Shown here: positions 32,313 to 41,359 of the stretch, one piece after another
Position numbering within the stretch: position 1 is the first letter of the stretch
How the letters are laid out: every line of letters starts with the position of its first letter
NCBI GenBank assembly: GCA_964454745.1
Contig: CAYVUI010000009.1
Coordinates: forward strand, 1 to 56,843
Direction of reading: 5' to 3'
DNA length: 56,843 bases
DNA from: CAYVUI01 sp964454745
GTDB lineage: Bacteria > Planctomycetota > Phycisphaerae > Sedimentisphaerales > Anaerohalosphaeraceae
Notes under the pieces: model-generated
The model's database searches: none
What the model was told of the DNA's origin: nothing
The model's input: only the letters and a program-made list of their open reading frames with translations
Position numbers and translations under genes: made by a program

Positions 32313-35300
32313 TTATTTTGTCAACGATTTCAGCAGATCAAATCTCCCCTTGTGATAGTCCATTGAATCTGTACTGTACGTCACAGGATCAACCGCAATG
32401 CTGTGGGCGATCTCCTGTGCTCTTTGGGGATTTTTATCTCTAAGCATCGAGAGCAGCGTATGATCGACCAGGCCTTCACGAAACGCAATCATTCGCATGG
32501 AACCGCGAAGTCCGTCGGGCCCCGGGTAATACATCCAGTTATCTCCCGGTCCATGTCCCGGGTTCTGAGAACCGCCGGGCAGCGGCCCTATCGATGTTTT
32601 ATAAGGATCCGCCCCGCGATACACATTGCATGCCCACCAAAGGTATCCCTGAGCATTCCCAAGGAATCCAAGCCACGGATAAAGCCTCGAAGACGTCAGC
32701 GGATCGTCCAGATGACGATTTGGATACGGTGGATACGGACTGGCACAATGGTAGAACCATGACTCCAGTCCCTGTTGCTTTCGCTGTGCTGCAAGCTGCT
32801 GAGCATCCGCACGGAGAAGGTGGATATCAAAGACCATGATATCGACCAAAGGTGAAAACTCGGGCTTGGTTTTGATCGCGTCGATCGTTTTTATGCCGGG
32901 CATATATTTTCGCGTCAGCTCTGACAGAGACCGGTATTTTTCCGGGTCGGAAGGCTCGTCATACTGCTGCTGGATATAATTATCCTCCCAGCCGTTTTTT
33001 GTTAGATGTCGGTACATCGCCTCGTAAAAAACAGGGATAAACTCAAGCCATTTCTCTTTGTCATAATTTGCGGGGAACAGGATCTCAGGTTCCTTTCGGC
33101 CGGCATGCCAGAGATAAATCCCCCTGTACCGCCCATGATCCACGGCACTGGCCCCGGAGGTCGGCAGCCAGAGAATGTGAGCCCCGGCAATTCTTTTGAA
33201 ACCCTTTTGCAGGGCAAGACGGAAATAACGGTCGAACAGTGTGAAGTCAAAATCATAATTGCCATCCGGCTTTCGAAGAGTTCGAATAGGGGCATACCGG
33301 CCATGGTCGAGCAGAGGGATGTTGATCACGTCCTGACCGAAGTCCCGAATTGTCTGCATGGAACCGGCAAGCATCTCCCAGTGCTTTTCACTCCACCACT
33401 CGAACGGTTCCCGGTAAATCAGGTTGTCCGGTTCGGGCCAAAACCAGTGATAATTCTGCAGCGCGAAATACTCCGGCAACTTCACATCATACACCGCGAA
33501 TCGAAAATCCTCCGTTTGGCTCCTTGAACCCGAGGAGAGAGTGACTCTCCCTTTGTATATCCCCGGATGGGCATCCGCGGGAACCTGGATATCAAGCAGA
33601 ATCGAATGATAACTTTGCGACTGGTGGTCATTTTCTCGCAGCACAATGTCATGTGCAGGGATCAGGACTTCCGCCGCCCGAAACGGTGCGCGCGCGATTT
33701 GATACTCCCTCCAGCGTTCGGGAGGCCGGGAGGTCAAACTGGTTCGAATCCCCCCGTTGTTATTCGACTCGACAGGAACATGCCCCACATGGTACACACT
33801 CATTTTTGCATCAAGGGGCCTCCCCGAAGAATGGGTCATACGACCGACCTCAATCTTCCAGGAACCCGTTATCGTGGAAGACGCCGCGAACTGAAGCGGA
33901 ATTCTCTGGCCGGCCGGTACGGCAATCGCAGTCGATTCTTCCAAAGGTTCGGGCGGCACGCTGTACAAAACGCGATCGGTCACCGGGACCGCGTGGAGAT
34001 TTATCGCATCATTCCAGAAGCGGTTCCGCAGTGAACTTTTCTTCTGTTGTTGACGCTGTTGTTCGGCAGTTTCGCGGCGCTGAATATCCTCAATCCAGCC
34101 ACTGCCCAGGTTTTTACGGCGAACGTTCTCAACCTGAAATTCACTCAATGCCATATTCACACGGGGATTCGAAGAGGCATAGATGCTGACATGATCAATC
34201 ATTCCCTTCAAAATTCCATTTCCCTTGCGGTCATAAGAACCGAGAATCAGTTCGATCTGATCCGATACCGACACCGCCTCTGCGGAAAGGGAAGCGACCC
34301 GGTCGGTATGAATCGGGTAACGTTCCGTCCCAAGATAGACAGCGGCGTTATTTTGCATTTTGCTACTGTCAAAGGTCACCGCAAAGAAGACCCAGCGGTC
34401 ACCGGGATTGAGATGGTTGGAACCAAACCAGCTCGACCAGATTTGCGTAAGCTTCTTCTCGGGGCCGGTATACGCCCGACATGCCAGGCGGCCCCACTTA
34501 TCCAGGAAGAGGTGAAACCGTCCCGGACAGTTCATTATATACTGGTTCGCAGTCCCGTAGCTGGGATCACTGAAATCATTTTCCCGCCGGATCCACCCGG
34601 TAATGGTAAACGAGACCGCACCGTTTAGCTTCTTCACACCGCGATGCTCAAGGACCGCCGGCCCGGCCTGTGTGCGGTCGCGGGTTCTCCACAAGTCTGC
34701 ACAGTCGGAACCGGCAATCCCCGCCGAGAATACCTGGCGCAATTGCCCGAGCGACCCTTTCGAACCGCCGGGAAACTGTGCCCCGGGCGCAGTACCGTCA
34801 AAATCGATTTGAATCAGCGGTTCAGGAAAAGAACCTTCCGCTTTTTGTAAAACCAGTTTTGTGAAACGCTCAGGAACATGGAAAGAAGGAGCGGATGCCA
34901 TTGTCGGGTTCAGTGACAGATAATGCCTGTGGTCTTTTTTTTGCTCTGCATCCCCCGTACAGCGGTAAAAATTGGCTCGAAATTCTTTTCCCGGCGCAAC
35001 CGGACCTGAGGAAATCGACGCCATTGGAATCTTAAACTGGCAGGTCCACCGGTTTTGTTTCTTTTCGATATTGACCCGGACATCCCACCCGCTGGTGTAA
35101 TCCGTAAAAAAAGATTTTTCTTTGGGCAGATTTTTGTCATGGCGGATATCAATCCTCTGGCCCAGCGGAGAAGCGACAAACTCATAGTATTTCCGGATGT
35201 CCGGATTGTCCCCGATAAACATTTCCACCACATCATAATTCCAGATCCCATAACAGTCGCCGTGCATATCCGGGACAATCTCCGGTGCCGTAGAAAGGGC

Positions 35301-35588
35301 ATCGTACCCGGCAACAAACAGGACATAGAGATAATTTTCAGTCCAGACCGACTTGACCTGCGTATGCCACAAATCCTCTACCGGCTCACCCTGCCAGTTC
35401 TTCGATATTGAAGAGACCGCAAGCGATTGATTCCATGGATACGAATCGATCCGTTCGGACAGCAGGAAATCATTCTCAATATATACCGACTCCACCGGCA
35501 TCGCGAATATCGAGGCACTCCATAAAATGCCCGTAAAAAGATAACAGAAGATGAACGTTTGGAAAGAATCCGTTTTCCCGATTTTCAT
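32313..35588 (-). CDS. Secreted CBM9-like / LamG / GH123-like (DUF4091) enzyme
   Basis: A 1091-residue protein started at the ATG behind AGAGGGACACA; the signal peptide is MKIGKTDSFQTFIFCYLFTG...IFAMP. After it comes a family-9-type carbohydrate-binding domain (about 30-230; DLWHTQVKSVWTENYLYVLF, YDVVEMFIGDN, WTCQFKIPMASI), a LamG module (about 245-490) ending QVENVRRKNLG, and a GH123-like region with catalytic pair Asp877-Glu878 in YDEPSDPE. The C-terminal third closely follows the 27543 product (HCASPYPPYPNRHLDDPLT, LRGSMRMIAFREGLVD). The extra N-terminal binding domain suggests another substrate context. It begins 24 bases after the sialidase-fold gene. Confidence 0.85.
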   Translation of the reverse strand: MKIGKTDSFQTFIFCYLFTGILWSASIFAMPVESVYIENDFLLSERIDSYPWNQSLAVSSISKNWQGEPVEDLWHTQVKSVWTENYLYVLFVAGYDALSTAPEIVPDMHGDCYGIWNYDVVEMFIGDNPDIRKYYEFVASPLGQRIDIRHDKNLPKEKSFFTDYTSGWDVRVNIEKKQNRWTCQFKIPMASISSGPVAPGKEFRANFYRCTGDAEQKKDHRHYLSLNPTMASAPSFHVPERFTKLVLQKAEGSFPEPLIQIDFDGTAPGAQFPGGSKGSLGQLRQVFSAGIAGSDCADLWRTRDRTQAGPAVLEHRGVKKLNGAVSFTITGWIRRENDFSDPSYGTANQYIMNCPGRFHLFLDKWGRLACRAYTGPEKKLTQIWSSWFGSNHLNPGDRWVFFAVTFDSSKMQNNAAVYLGTERYPIHTDRVASLSAEAVSVSDQIELILGSYDRKGNGILKGMIDHVSIYASSNPRVNMALSEFQVENVRRKNLGSGWIEDIQRRETAEQQRQQQKKSSLRNRFWNDAINLHAVPVTDRVLYSVPPEPLEESTAIAVPAGQRIPLQFAASSTITGSWKIEVGRMTHSSGRPLDAKMSVYHVGHVPVESNNNGGIRTSLTSRPPERWREYQIARAPFRAAEVLIPAHDIVLRENDHQSQSYHSILLDIQVPADAHPGIYKGRVTLSSGSRSQTEDFRFAVYDVKLPEYFALQNYHWFWPEPDNLIYREPFEWWSEKHWEMLAGSMQTIRDFGQDVINIPLLDHGRYAPIRTLRKPDGNYDFDFTLFDRYFRLALQKGFKRIAGAHILWLPTSGASAVDHGRYRGIYLWHAGRKEPEILFPANYDKEKWLEFIPVFYEAMYRHLTKNGWEDNYIQQQYDEPSDPEKYRSLSELTRKYMPGIKTIDAIKTKPEFSPLVDIMVFDIHLLRADAQQLAAQRKQQGLESWFYHCASPYPPYPNRHLDDPLTSSRLYPWLGFLGNAQGYLWWACNVYRGADPYKTSIGPLPGGSQNPGHGPGDNWMYYPGPDGLRGSMRMIAFREGLVDHTLLSMLRDKNPQRAQEIAHSIAVDPVTYSTDSMDYHKGRFDLLKSLTK

Positions 35589-35612
35589 TGTGTCCCTCTT
35601 TGACATCCTTCG

Positions 35613-37517
35613 TTATAATTCCAGATGTTTGCCCAGCAGGAAGAATTTCCTGTCTGGATACCACAGTGTCCGCTTACCCTTAAAGTAAGTCATGCTTGGA
35701 TACGTTGCAATCTCATTGCTGGCCTTGGGGCTGACAAGCACCCCTTGATTATCCATCAATTCCATCGGAGGGTCAAAGCAAATCGGCTGATGGGATCCAG
35801 GGCGAAAATGACCAATCGCATGATACAACGGCCTGCGGTTGGTAAACACGCTCATCCCCCCGGGAATGGACTTGCCCTCCCGGACCAGGTCGGCGTAATA
35901 ACTGTTGTTATAAAATAAGAGCAGATACCGGTCGTCTTCCAGTGGATAAATCGGGCAGCAGGTCAGCGGATTTTTCAGTTCCTCACCCTGATCACGGTCT
36001 CGCAGAATCTCCGCCGGTCGCCAGTGAACCCCGTCATCCTCGGACACACTGTACCCGATCCGCCCAAGAGCGGTACGGAATACAACAAACAATCGCCCAT
36101 CCGGCAAAAGAACCACCGAAGGCTCGGAACAATGCGTATCGGGCAAAGACACACTGTCACCCGTAAGCGAAAGCCAGGTTATCTCAAGGTCGTCAACTTC
36201 CGGACCGTCATCGATGTTGTCAAAACGCAAAAACCGACAGCAGCCTGAAGGGTACCCCTCTCCGCAGAACGTATAACCAACAATCTGACGTCCCCGGCTG
36301 TCGCGAATCGGAAGCTGCCAGACGATAATGGACCCATTCTGTGTAGAAACATCCCTCGGATTCGTAAAACAGTCCGGGAACCGAATGGAGGCTTTTTTCT
36401 CCCATGTCAACCCGTTATCATCGGAAATATGACAACCCAGCACTCCGCTCGAACCTCCCAGCCGACCGGCAGGGCTTTCACAATAGAAACAGTAAATCCG
36501 CCCCGTCTTTGACGCCACCACCGGAAATCCCCAGCTCGCCTGGGTTTCTTTCGTTCCCTTTCGGGTTCCGTAAATCCAAGTGGGTTTAGACCAGTGAATT
36601 CCGTCTTCACTTCGCGCGGTAACGATATGATTGTCACCCGACGGCTCCATTGAACCCTGCGTCCAGATCGCAATCAGTTCCTCACTGCACGGCGCGTTAC
36701 ACACGAGAAAATGCTCATTATCCCCATCATTGTGATCAGGGCCTTCCGCGGGAATGTATACCACCGAATCAGGATTTGTTCGTTTGTATTCCCGGTCGAT
36801 ATACCCGATCTCAATGGCCTGAATTGCGTCATCAGGATTTTTAGCAAACATCTGAGTATCGATATCATCGCCTAACATAAACCCGCTCTTGACCCAGCCG
36901 TCCGTAAAAGGATTTCCATTTCGGTCGCACAATCCAGCATAAAAGCCAGCCCCGGGGTGATACACAAGCTTGACCATCACCAGGTTCCAGCCGTGACGCA
37001 TCCGGATATCAACGATATCCGTTTTGGAAGTACATTCGGATTTTTGAAAAAGTTCCTGCCCGTTCTGGAGAATTTTATAACAATCGGGATATTCTGTAAT
37101 GAGCAGATAGGAGTTGTCCGCCCGGCTGTAGATATATGTTGCCAGGTAAACAATTCCGGACCTGCCGGTCACATATTCTCCTAAATATACCGCAGACACC
37201 CCGCTGTCATACAACCGAAGCTGATTTTGGAACATCGTCGCATTGGCCTGTTGATCTGCGTTCAGTTTCGCTGCAGTATCTGCCCTACCGAACATATAAT
37301 CTTTCCAGCCAATTGTTCCCGACTTTAAAGCCCATTGCTGATTGGGGTCGACCTGATCTTCGGGAATGATCGGACTATTGAGCCCTCCATCAAAGCAGCC
37401 CGCAGCCATCCAGCGGCGAATTGCGACGGAATCTTTGGAAAAAGTCTTCTGCGAACGAAGACTCTCCGCTCGACCAGGTCGCCTGGATAGTACTTCCTCT
37501 ATATCCTGAGGGGTCAT
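35613..37517 (-). CDS. Sialidase-superfamily beta-propeller protein without signal peptide
   Basis: A 634-residue protein started at the ATG preceded by GGAAGTGAG; nine codons upstream another ATG is possible but has no ribosome site. The N-terminal 250 residues are an unrecognised, soluble domain containing YDSGVSAVYLGEYV and GRSGIVYLATYIYSRADNSY, perhaps a beta-sandwich. The C-terminal 380 residues form a propeller with SEDGIHW, SDDNGLTW and SEDDGVHW Asp-boxes and FRTALGRIGYSV. No export signal is seen at either start, so it should act in the cytoplasm although the next gene encodes an exported enzyme. It opens the minus-strand run regulated, by position, by the AraC-type protein. Confidence 0.78.
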   Translation of the reverse strand: MTPQDIEEVLSRRPGRAESLRSQKTFSKDSVAIRRWMAAGCFDGGLNSPIIPEDQVDPNQQWALKSGTIGWKDYMFGRADTAAKLNADQQANATMFQNQLRLYDSGVSAVYLGEYVTGRSGIVYLATYIYSRADNSYLLITEYPDCYKILQNGQELFQKSECTSKTDIVDIRMRHGWNLVMVKLVYHPGAGFYAGLCDRNGNPFTDGWVKSGFMLGDDIDTQMFAKNPDDAIQAIEIGYIDREYKRTNPDSVVYIPAEGPDHNDGDNEHFLVCNAPCSEELIAIWTQGSMEPSGDNHIVTARSEDGIHWSKPTWIYGTRKGTKETQASWGFPVVASKTGRIYCFYCESPAGRLGGSSGVLGCHISDDNGLTWEKKASIRFPDCFTNPRDVSTQNGSIIVWQLPIRDSRGRQIVGYTFCGEGYPSGCCRFLRFDNIDDGPEVDDLEITWLSLTGDSVSLPDTHCSEPSVVLLPDGRLFVVFRTALGRIGYSVSEDDGVHWRPAEILRDRDQGEELKNPLTCCPIYPLEDDRYLLLFYNNSYYADLVREGKSIPGGMSVFTNRRPLYHAIGHFRPGSHQPICFDPPMELMDNQGVLVSPKASNEIATYPSMTYFKGKRTLWYPDRKFFLLGKHLEL

Positions 37518-37958
37518 AAACTCACTTCCAACTTTCAAAAACAAACCAATGCATTAATCAACAGATTCAGTCCACATTCCCTGTTCACGCAACAGCACTG
37601 GGACCACACTTTTCGTGACATTATTATCGCTTTGATATATCCATAATTGTACAAAATTTTCATAATTGAAATCAATTTATCCCTGCCATATAATCTGGAC
37701 AACCCCTTGGACAATTCAGCCATAATAAGCCGTGCTTTTATGTCCACATTTATTACTTCAAAATTCTGTAAACAACCCGGAATTATCGATGCATTTTTTT
37801 GAAGTTCATAGGATTATTTTATCCATCACGACCATTTTATTCCGATCCTCGACAAGTTTTTCAAGAGAGAATTTTTTCTGACATTCCGGACCTTGATAAT
37901 AGACTATCATGTTTTCTACTCAACAGGTTCGAGACCAGAGCAGACCGTCAGGCTCGGT
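37518..37958 (-). promoter_or_regulatory. Intergenic regulatory stretch between the AraC gene and its downstream operon
   Basis: These 441 bases hold no recognisable gene. On the minus strand the motif AATGTGGACA occurs at 37741-37750 and AATGTGGAC at 37570-37578; TGGACAA is repeated at 37696-37702 and 37708-37714. The same AATGTGGACA lies at 39168-39177 on the other side of the AraC gene. The pattern fits AraC-type half-sites controlling the gene at 37517. Confidence 0.45.
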
Positions 37959-38939
37959 TCAGGGCCGAAGCGCGTCAAAACGCTTAATCAGGCCGCCATC
38001 CTGGTCCGATTTCATCCGGCTTGCTTTGACTGGATTTTCTTTCCGATATTTCGAAGGTGAACAGCCGAAGAATTTCTTAAACTGGCGACAGAAATACGAA
38101 ACATCTGACATCCCTACCTCATAGGCCACACTTTTAATGGGCCGATCGCTCTGGGTTAAAAGATGCTCGGCCAGAAACAGGCGCATTTGAAGAAGCTTGT
38201 CAATGATCGTCGTGCCCGTCGCTTTCTTGTAATGGCGTGTGATTGAACGCTTGCTCTTACACACAAACCGGGCGATCATATCCAGGTTGATATCATTGGT
38301 ATAATTGTCCGCGAGATATTTATTGATTAAAATCACGATCTGGTCATTGATTGAGGGCTGTTCCTCCTCGAGTGACTCACTGATCCCCTCACGTTTTAGA
38401 TTCACCTGACGCGTAAAAGAGATAATCAATTCGCGCATATAACATTCAAGCATGACATTTAATCCCGGCTGACAGGCAGAGATCTCATGGATTATTTTCT
38501 CCACTAAAGGAAGACTTTGTTCCGAAGAACCGATAAAATCTTCAATCTCAAAAAGTTTGGACAAGGCCATATCAATGGGAGCAGGCCTGGATTTATGGTC
38601 ATCACGGACCTTTAATTCAAACGAAATCACGTACATATACAGGTCATCATGTTCCGTTCGCCAGGAATGTTCGAAGTCCGGGGGGGTCAGGAGAAGCTGA
38701 CCCGACTCAAACTGTCTGGCCCCTTTATGGGTAATGATTTCTCCAGAACCGTTACATATCATATGTGCTTCAAAATAGCTGTGCATGTGCCAGGGGCTGT
38801 TCTTGAAATTGGGCAAATGAAAATGCATATCAATGATCCGCACACTGTAATTGCCTAATGAAAAAGCCCGACAAGAATCCGGCAGCTTTCGCAAGAGTAC
38901 ATTTTCTAACTTAAACTGCTTTTCGGAAATTGTAGTCAT
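37959..38939 (-). CDS. AraC-family transcriptional regulator
   Basis: A 326-residue regulator. The N-terminal half is a cupin-type sugar-sensing domain (HFHLPNFKNSPWHMHSYFE; GSGEIITHKGARQFESGQLLLTPPDFEHSW). The C-terminal 100 residues are a double helix-turn-helix of AraC type: IARFVCKSKRSITRHYKK for the first and IKSVAYEVGMSDVSYFCRQ followed by FKKFFGCSPSKYRK for the second, the classical family end. It probably activates the operon beginning at 37517 on the same strand and perhaps the divergent DUF5107 gene at 39276. Its own ribosome site is weak (AGGGAAA 14 bases upstream). Confidence 0.92.
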   Translation of the reverse strand: MTTISEKQFKLENVLLRKLPDSCRAFSLGNYSVRIIDMHFHLPNFKNSPWHMHSYFEAHMICNGSGEIITHKGARQFESGQLLLTPPDFEHSWRTEHDDLYMYVISFELKVRDDHKSRPAPIDMALSKLFEIEDFIGSSEQSLPLVEKIIHEISACQPGLNVMLECYMRELIISFTRQVNLKREGISESLEEEQPSINDQIVILINKYLADNYTNDINLDMIARFVCKSKRSITRHYKKATGTTIIDKLLQMRLFLAEHLLTQSDRPIKSVAYEVGMSDVSYFCRQFKKFFGCSPSKYRKENPVKASRMKSDQDGGLIKRFDALRP

Positions 38940-39167
38940 AATCGCACTTATTTCCCTGCCGCTTTTTTTGGCGCATAAAGCCGCATAATTTTGGATGTCC
39001 TATATACATTTAACTGTTTCTTCAGAGTCTGTGTGCCACAAGTTATCTGATTGAAGGTTTAAATCATGCATATTTCTCTAAAAACAATGCTTTTGACAAA
39101 AATATCGCTCATTACACCTTTCCCAGTATACTAAATATCGCCCTCATCACAAAATTATTAATAAAAT

Positions 39168-39177
39168 AATGTGGACA
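39168..39177 (+). promoter_or_regulatory. AATGTGGACA motif, possible AraC-type half-site
   Basis: Exact 10-base copy of the minus-strand motif at 37741-37750, placed 28 bases upstream of the candidate -35 box of the 39276 gene, where an activator would bind. Confidence 0.4.
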
Positions 39178-39204
39178 GATGGTTAAACTATTGAGACATC
39201 CGGG

Positions 39205-39233
39205 TTGAATTGTATTTTAAAAGATGAAATAAT
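39205..39233 (+). promoter_or_regulatory. Candidate sigma-70 promoter for the DUF5107-TPR gene
   Basis: TTGAAT (39205-39210) and AATAAT (39228-39233) are separated by 17 bases and lie 42 bases before the ATG. Planctomycete promoters are poorly defined, so this is a pattern match only. Confidence 0.35.
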
Positions 39234-39275
39234 CTAACTTGTTTCAAAGAGATGAAAATTTAAAAAGGATACTGC

Positions 39276-41294
39276 ATGACTCACCTAAAATTGGAAAAAA
39301 TACCTGTCCTTGCTGCAGATTTTGATCCAGGGCCAAACCCCCTGCCACCTATCCGGCAACTTAAAAGCGTCCCCTGGCCCGTAGAGGTCGGAGATGATAT
39401 ACTCGTTCAGGACAGAAAATACTTTAATTACGGTTGTATCAATCCCCTTTTACCCTATCAGATACAGGACAATTACAATCGCACTCGAAGCTCGAAACTG
39501 CTGGACGCTTACATCCTTGAAAATGATTCTCTACGTGCCACTTTTTTGCCTCAATTCGGTGGGCGACTATGGTCTCTGATTTACAAACCCAAAAACCGGG
39601 AACTTCTTTATGTCAATCCAGTGATCCAGCCGTGTAATCTCGCTTATCGAGATGCCTGGCTAAGCGGAGGCATTGAATGGAATACAGGGCTGCCCGCGCA
39701 CAGTCCATTTACTTCTGACAAACCGTTCTTCGCAGTGCTTCATGAAAAAAACCTGACTATCCTTCGGATGTACGAATGGGAACGCATTACCCATGCTCCC
39801 TTCCAGGTAGATTTCTTTCTCGATCCTGATCTCCCGTTGCTGAATGTACGCACAAAACTTATTAACCCACACTCAAAAGAAATTCCCGGCTACTGGTTTT
39901 CAAATATTGCTGTTCCTGAACATCCCAATCACCGGGTTCTCGCGCCGGCGGAGATGGCATATACTTTCGATTACACGCCCGACAGATATGCCGTTAAAAA
40001 GGCGCAAATTCCGATTCACAATGGAATTGATGTGTCCTACCCAACCCGGATCCCCCAGTCCAATGATTTCTTTTTCCGTCTTGACGACCATCAATGGCCC
40101 TGGATTACCTCACTGGATGAAAACGGGGGCGGCCTTATCCAGGCATCCACGAAAAAACTAATCGGAAGGAAACTGTTCGTTTGGGGGATGGGACCGGGAG
40201 GAAGACGCTGGCAGGAATTCTTATCCATCCCCGGCCACCCCTATGTGGAAATCCAGGCCGGATTCGGAAGAACCCAGGCAGAATGCCGGCCGCTGCCTCC
40301 CAATTCTCAGACCCAGTGGCTCGAAGTGTATGGATATATCGAGACGGATCCGAATGTGATCCACGGACCCGACTATCGACTGGCCTGCCGCGAAGTGGAA
40401 AATGCACTGTCCAAACTTACCAGCCTGGAACAACTCGAAATCCGTCTTCAACAGACCGAAACGATTGCACAAAAACGGCCTGAGGACATTATTCAATACG
40501 GATCAGGGTGGGGGGCACTGGAACGAATCGCCGCCGGGATAAAAGAGGATCAGGATTTTGCAGCGTCTGGAATCGTGTTTCCTGACGATTCGGTCGGTCA
40601 GGAACAGGCCCCCTGGCTGCACCTACTCGAAACCGGTAGCCTTCCCAACCAGGACCCGAACCAATTTATCTGCGGCTATCAGACTGCAGATTACTGGAAA
40701 AACCTATTGGAAACTTCTGTCGCGGAACATACATCCGCAAGCTGGAACGCAAACTATTTACTTGGAATGGCCTGTTTTGCAAACAACAATCCGTCCATGG
40801 CAGAAAAACAATTTCTTACCGCCATACAAAAAACGCTAAATTTCCTGTCCTGGCGCATGCTCGCCTGGATAGAATACGAGAGAGACAATCATTCGGGGGC
40901 CCTGGAGAATTTTAAAAATGCCTGGAATCTTGCCCCAAACCATCCCCAGCTCGCGGATGAATACATACAGATGCTTACGGACACGCACAATTATACTCAG
41001 GGCGCTGTCCTTTTGAAAAGCCTGCCGTCTGAAATACAGACCAGGCCCCGAATTCAGATTCAGGCCGCCCGAATCGCTTTTGCACTGGGTGACCTCGAAC
41101 GTGCCGAAGAAATTATCAACCGCGTAGAACTGATCAACATCCGCGAATGTGAAACCACCCTTTCGGACATGTGGTTCGAAATCCAAACCCGGAAAAGAGC
41201 GCAAGAGCTGAATATCGAAGCCAACGAAAAACTTCGTAAAGAAATCAAAGCCACACTCACCCCTCCATACAATATCGACTTTCGAATGAGTTAA
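39276..41294 (+). CDS. DUF5107 / TPR protein, galactose-mutarotase-like sandwich
   Basis: A 672-residue cytoplasmic protein. The N-terminal 380 residues match the DUF5107 type often found in sugar-utilisation loci: a beta-sandwich like aldose 1-epimerases and related glycosidases, with LRATFLPQFGGRLWSLIYK, RDAWLSGGIEWNTG and HPNHRVLAPAEMAYTFDY. The C-terminal 200 residues carry about three to four TPR-like helical hairpins (YLLGMACFANNNPSMAEKQF; ALENFKNAWNLAPNHPQLAD; ARIAFALGDLERAEEI). No signal peptide. The biochemical role is unknown; carbohydrate binding or modification fits fold and context. It is divergent from the AraC gene. AAGGA lies seven bases before the ATG. Confidence 0.8.
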   Translation: MTHLKLEKIPVLAADFDPGPNPLPPIRQLKSVPWPVEVGDDILVQDRKYFNYGCINPLLPYQIQDNYNRTRSSKLLDAYILENDSLRATFLPQFGGRLWSLIYKPKNRELLYVNPVIQPCNLAYRDAWLSGGIEWNTGLPAHSPFTSDKPFFAVLHEKNLTILRMYEWERITHAPFQVDFFLDPDLPLLNVRTKLINPHSKEIPGYWFSNIAVPEHPNHRVLAPAEMAYTFDYTPDRYAVKKAQIPIHNGIDVSYPTRIPQSNDFFFRLDDHQWPWITSLDENGGGLIQASTKKLIGRKLFVWGMGPGGRRWQEFLSIPGHPYVEIQAGFGRTQAECRPLPPNSQTQWLEVYGYIETDPNVIHGPDYRLACREVENALSKLTSLEQLEIRLQQTETIAQKRPEDIIQYGSGWGALERIAAGIKEDQDFAASGIVFPDDSVGQEQAPWLHLLETGSLPNQDPNQFICGYQTADYWKNLLETSVAEHTSASWNANYLLGMACFANNNPSMAEKQFLTAIQKTLNFLSWRMLAWIEYERDNHSGALENFKNAWNLAPNHPQLADEYIQMLTDTHNYTQGAVLLKSLPSEIQTRPRIQIQAARIAFALGDLERAEEIINRVELINIRECETTLSDMWFEIQTRKRAQELNIEANEKLRKEIKATLTPPYNIDFRMS

Positions 41295-41359
41295 GGCTCT
41301 TTTCAGGGGGTGGGCAGCATACGTTAAAAGCTCAATCTCCCTGCAGCTATGAAACGATT

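Larger units (their letters stand above)
38940..39275. other. Divergent intergenic region, AraC gene / DUF5107 gene
   Basis: The 336 AT-rich bases carry no gene. They include the AATGTGGACA motif (39168-39177), a plausible plus-strand promoter (39205-39233) and AAAAAGGA as ribosome site for 39276. Confidence 0.5.

Noticed and set aside
37535..37747. 70-residue minus-strand frame in the gap after the AraC gene
   Set aside because: It overlaps the start of the next gene, has no family signal and covers the candidate operator sites.
41295..41359. Possible terminator between the convergent DUF5107 and LamG/GH123-like genes
   Set aside because: Only a weak 6-bp CTGCAG/CTGTAG pairing with a long loop and no T run.
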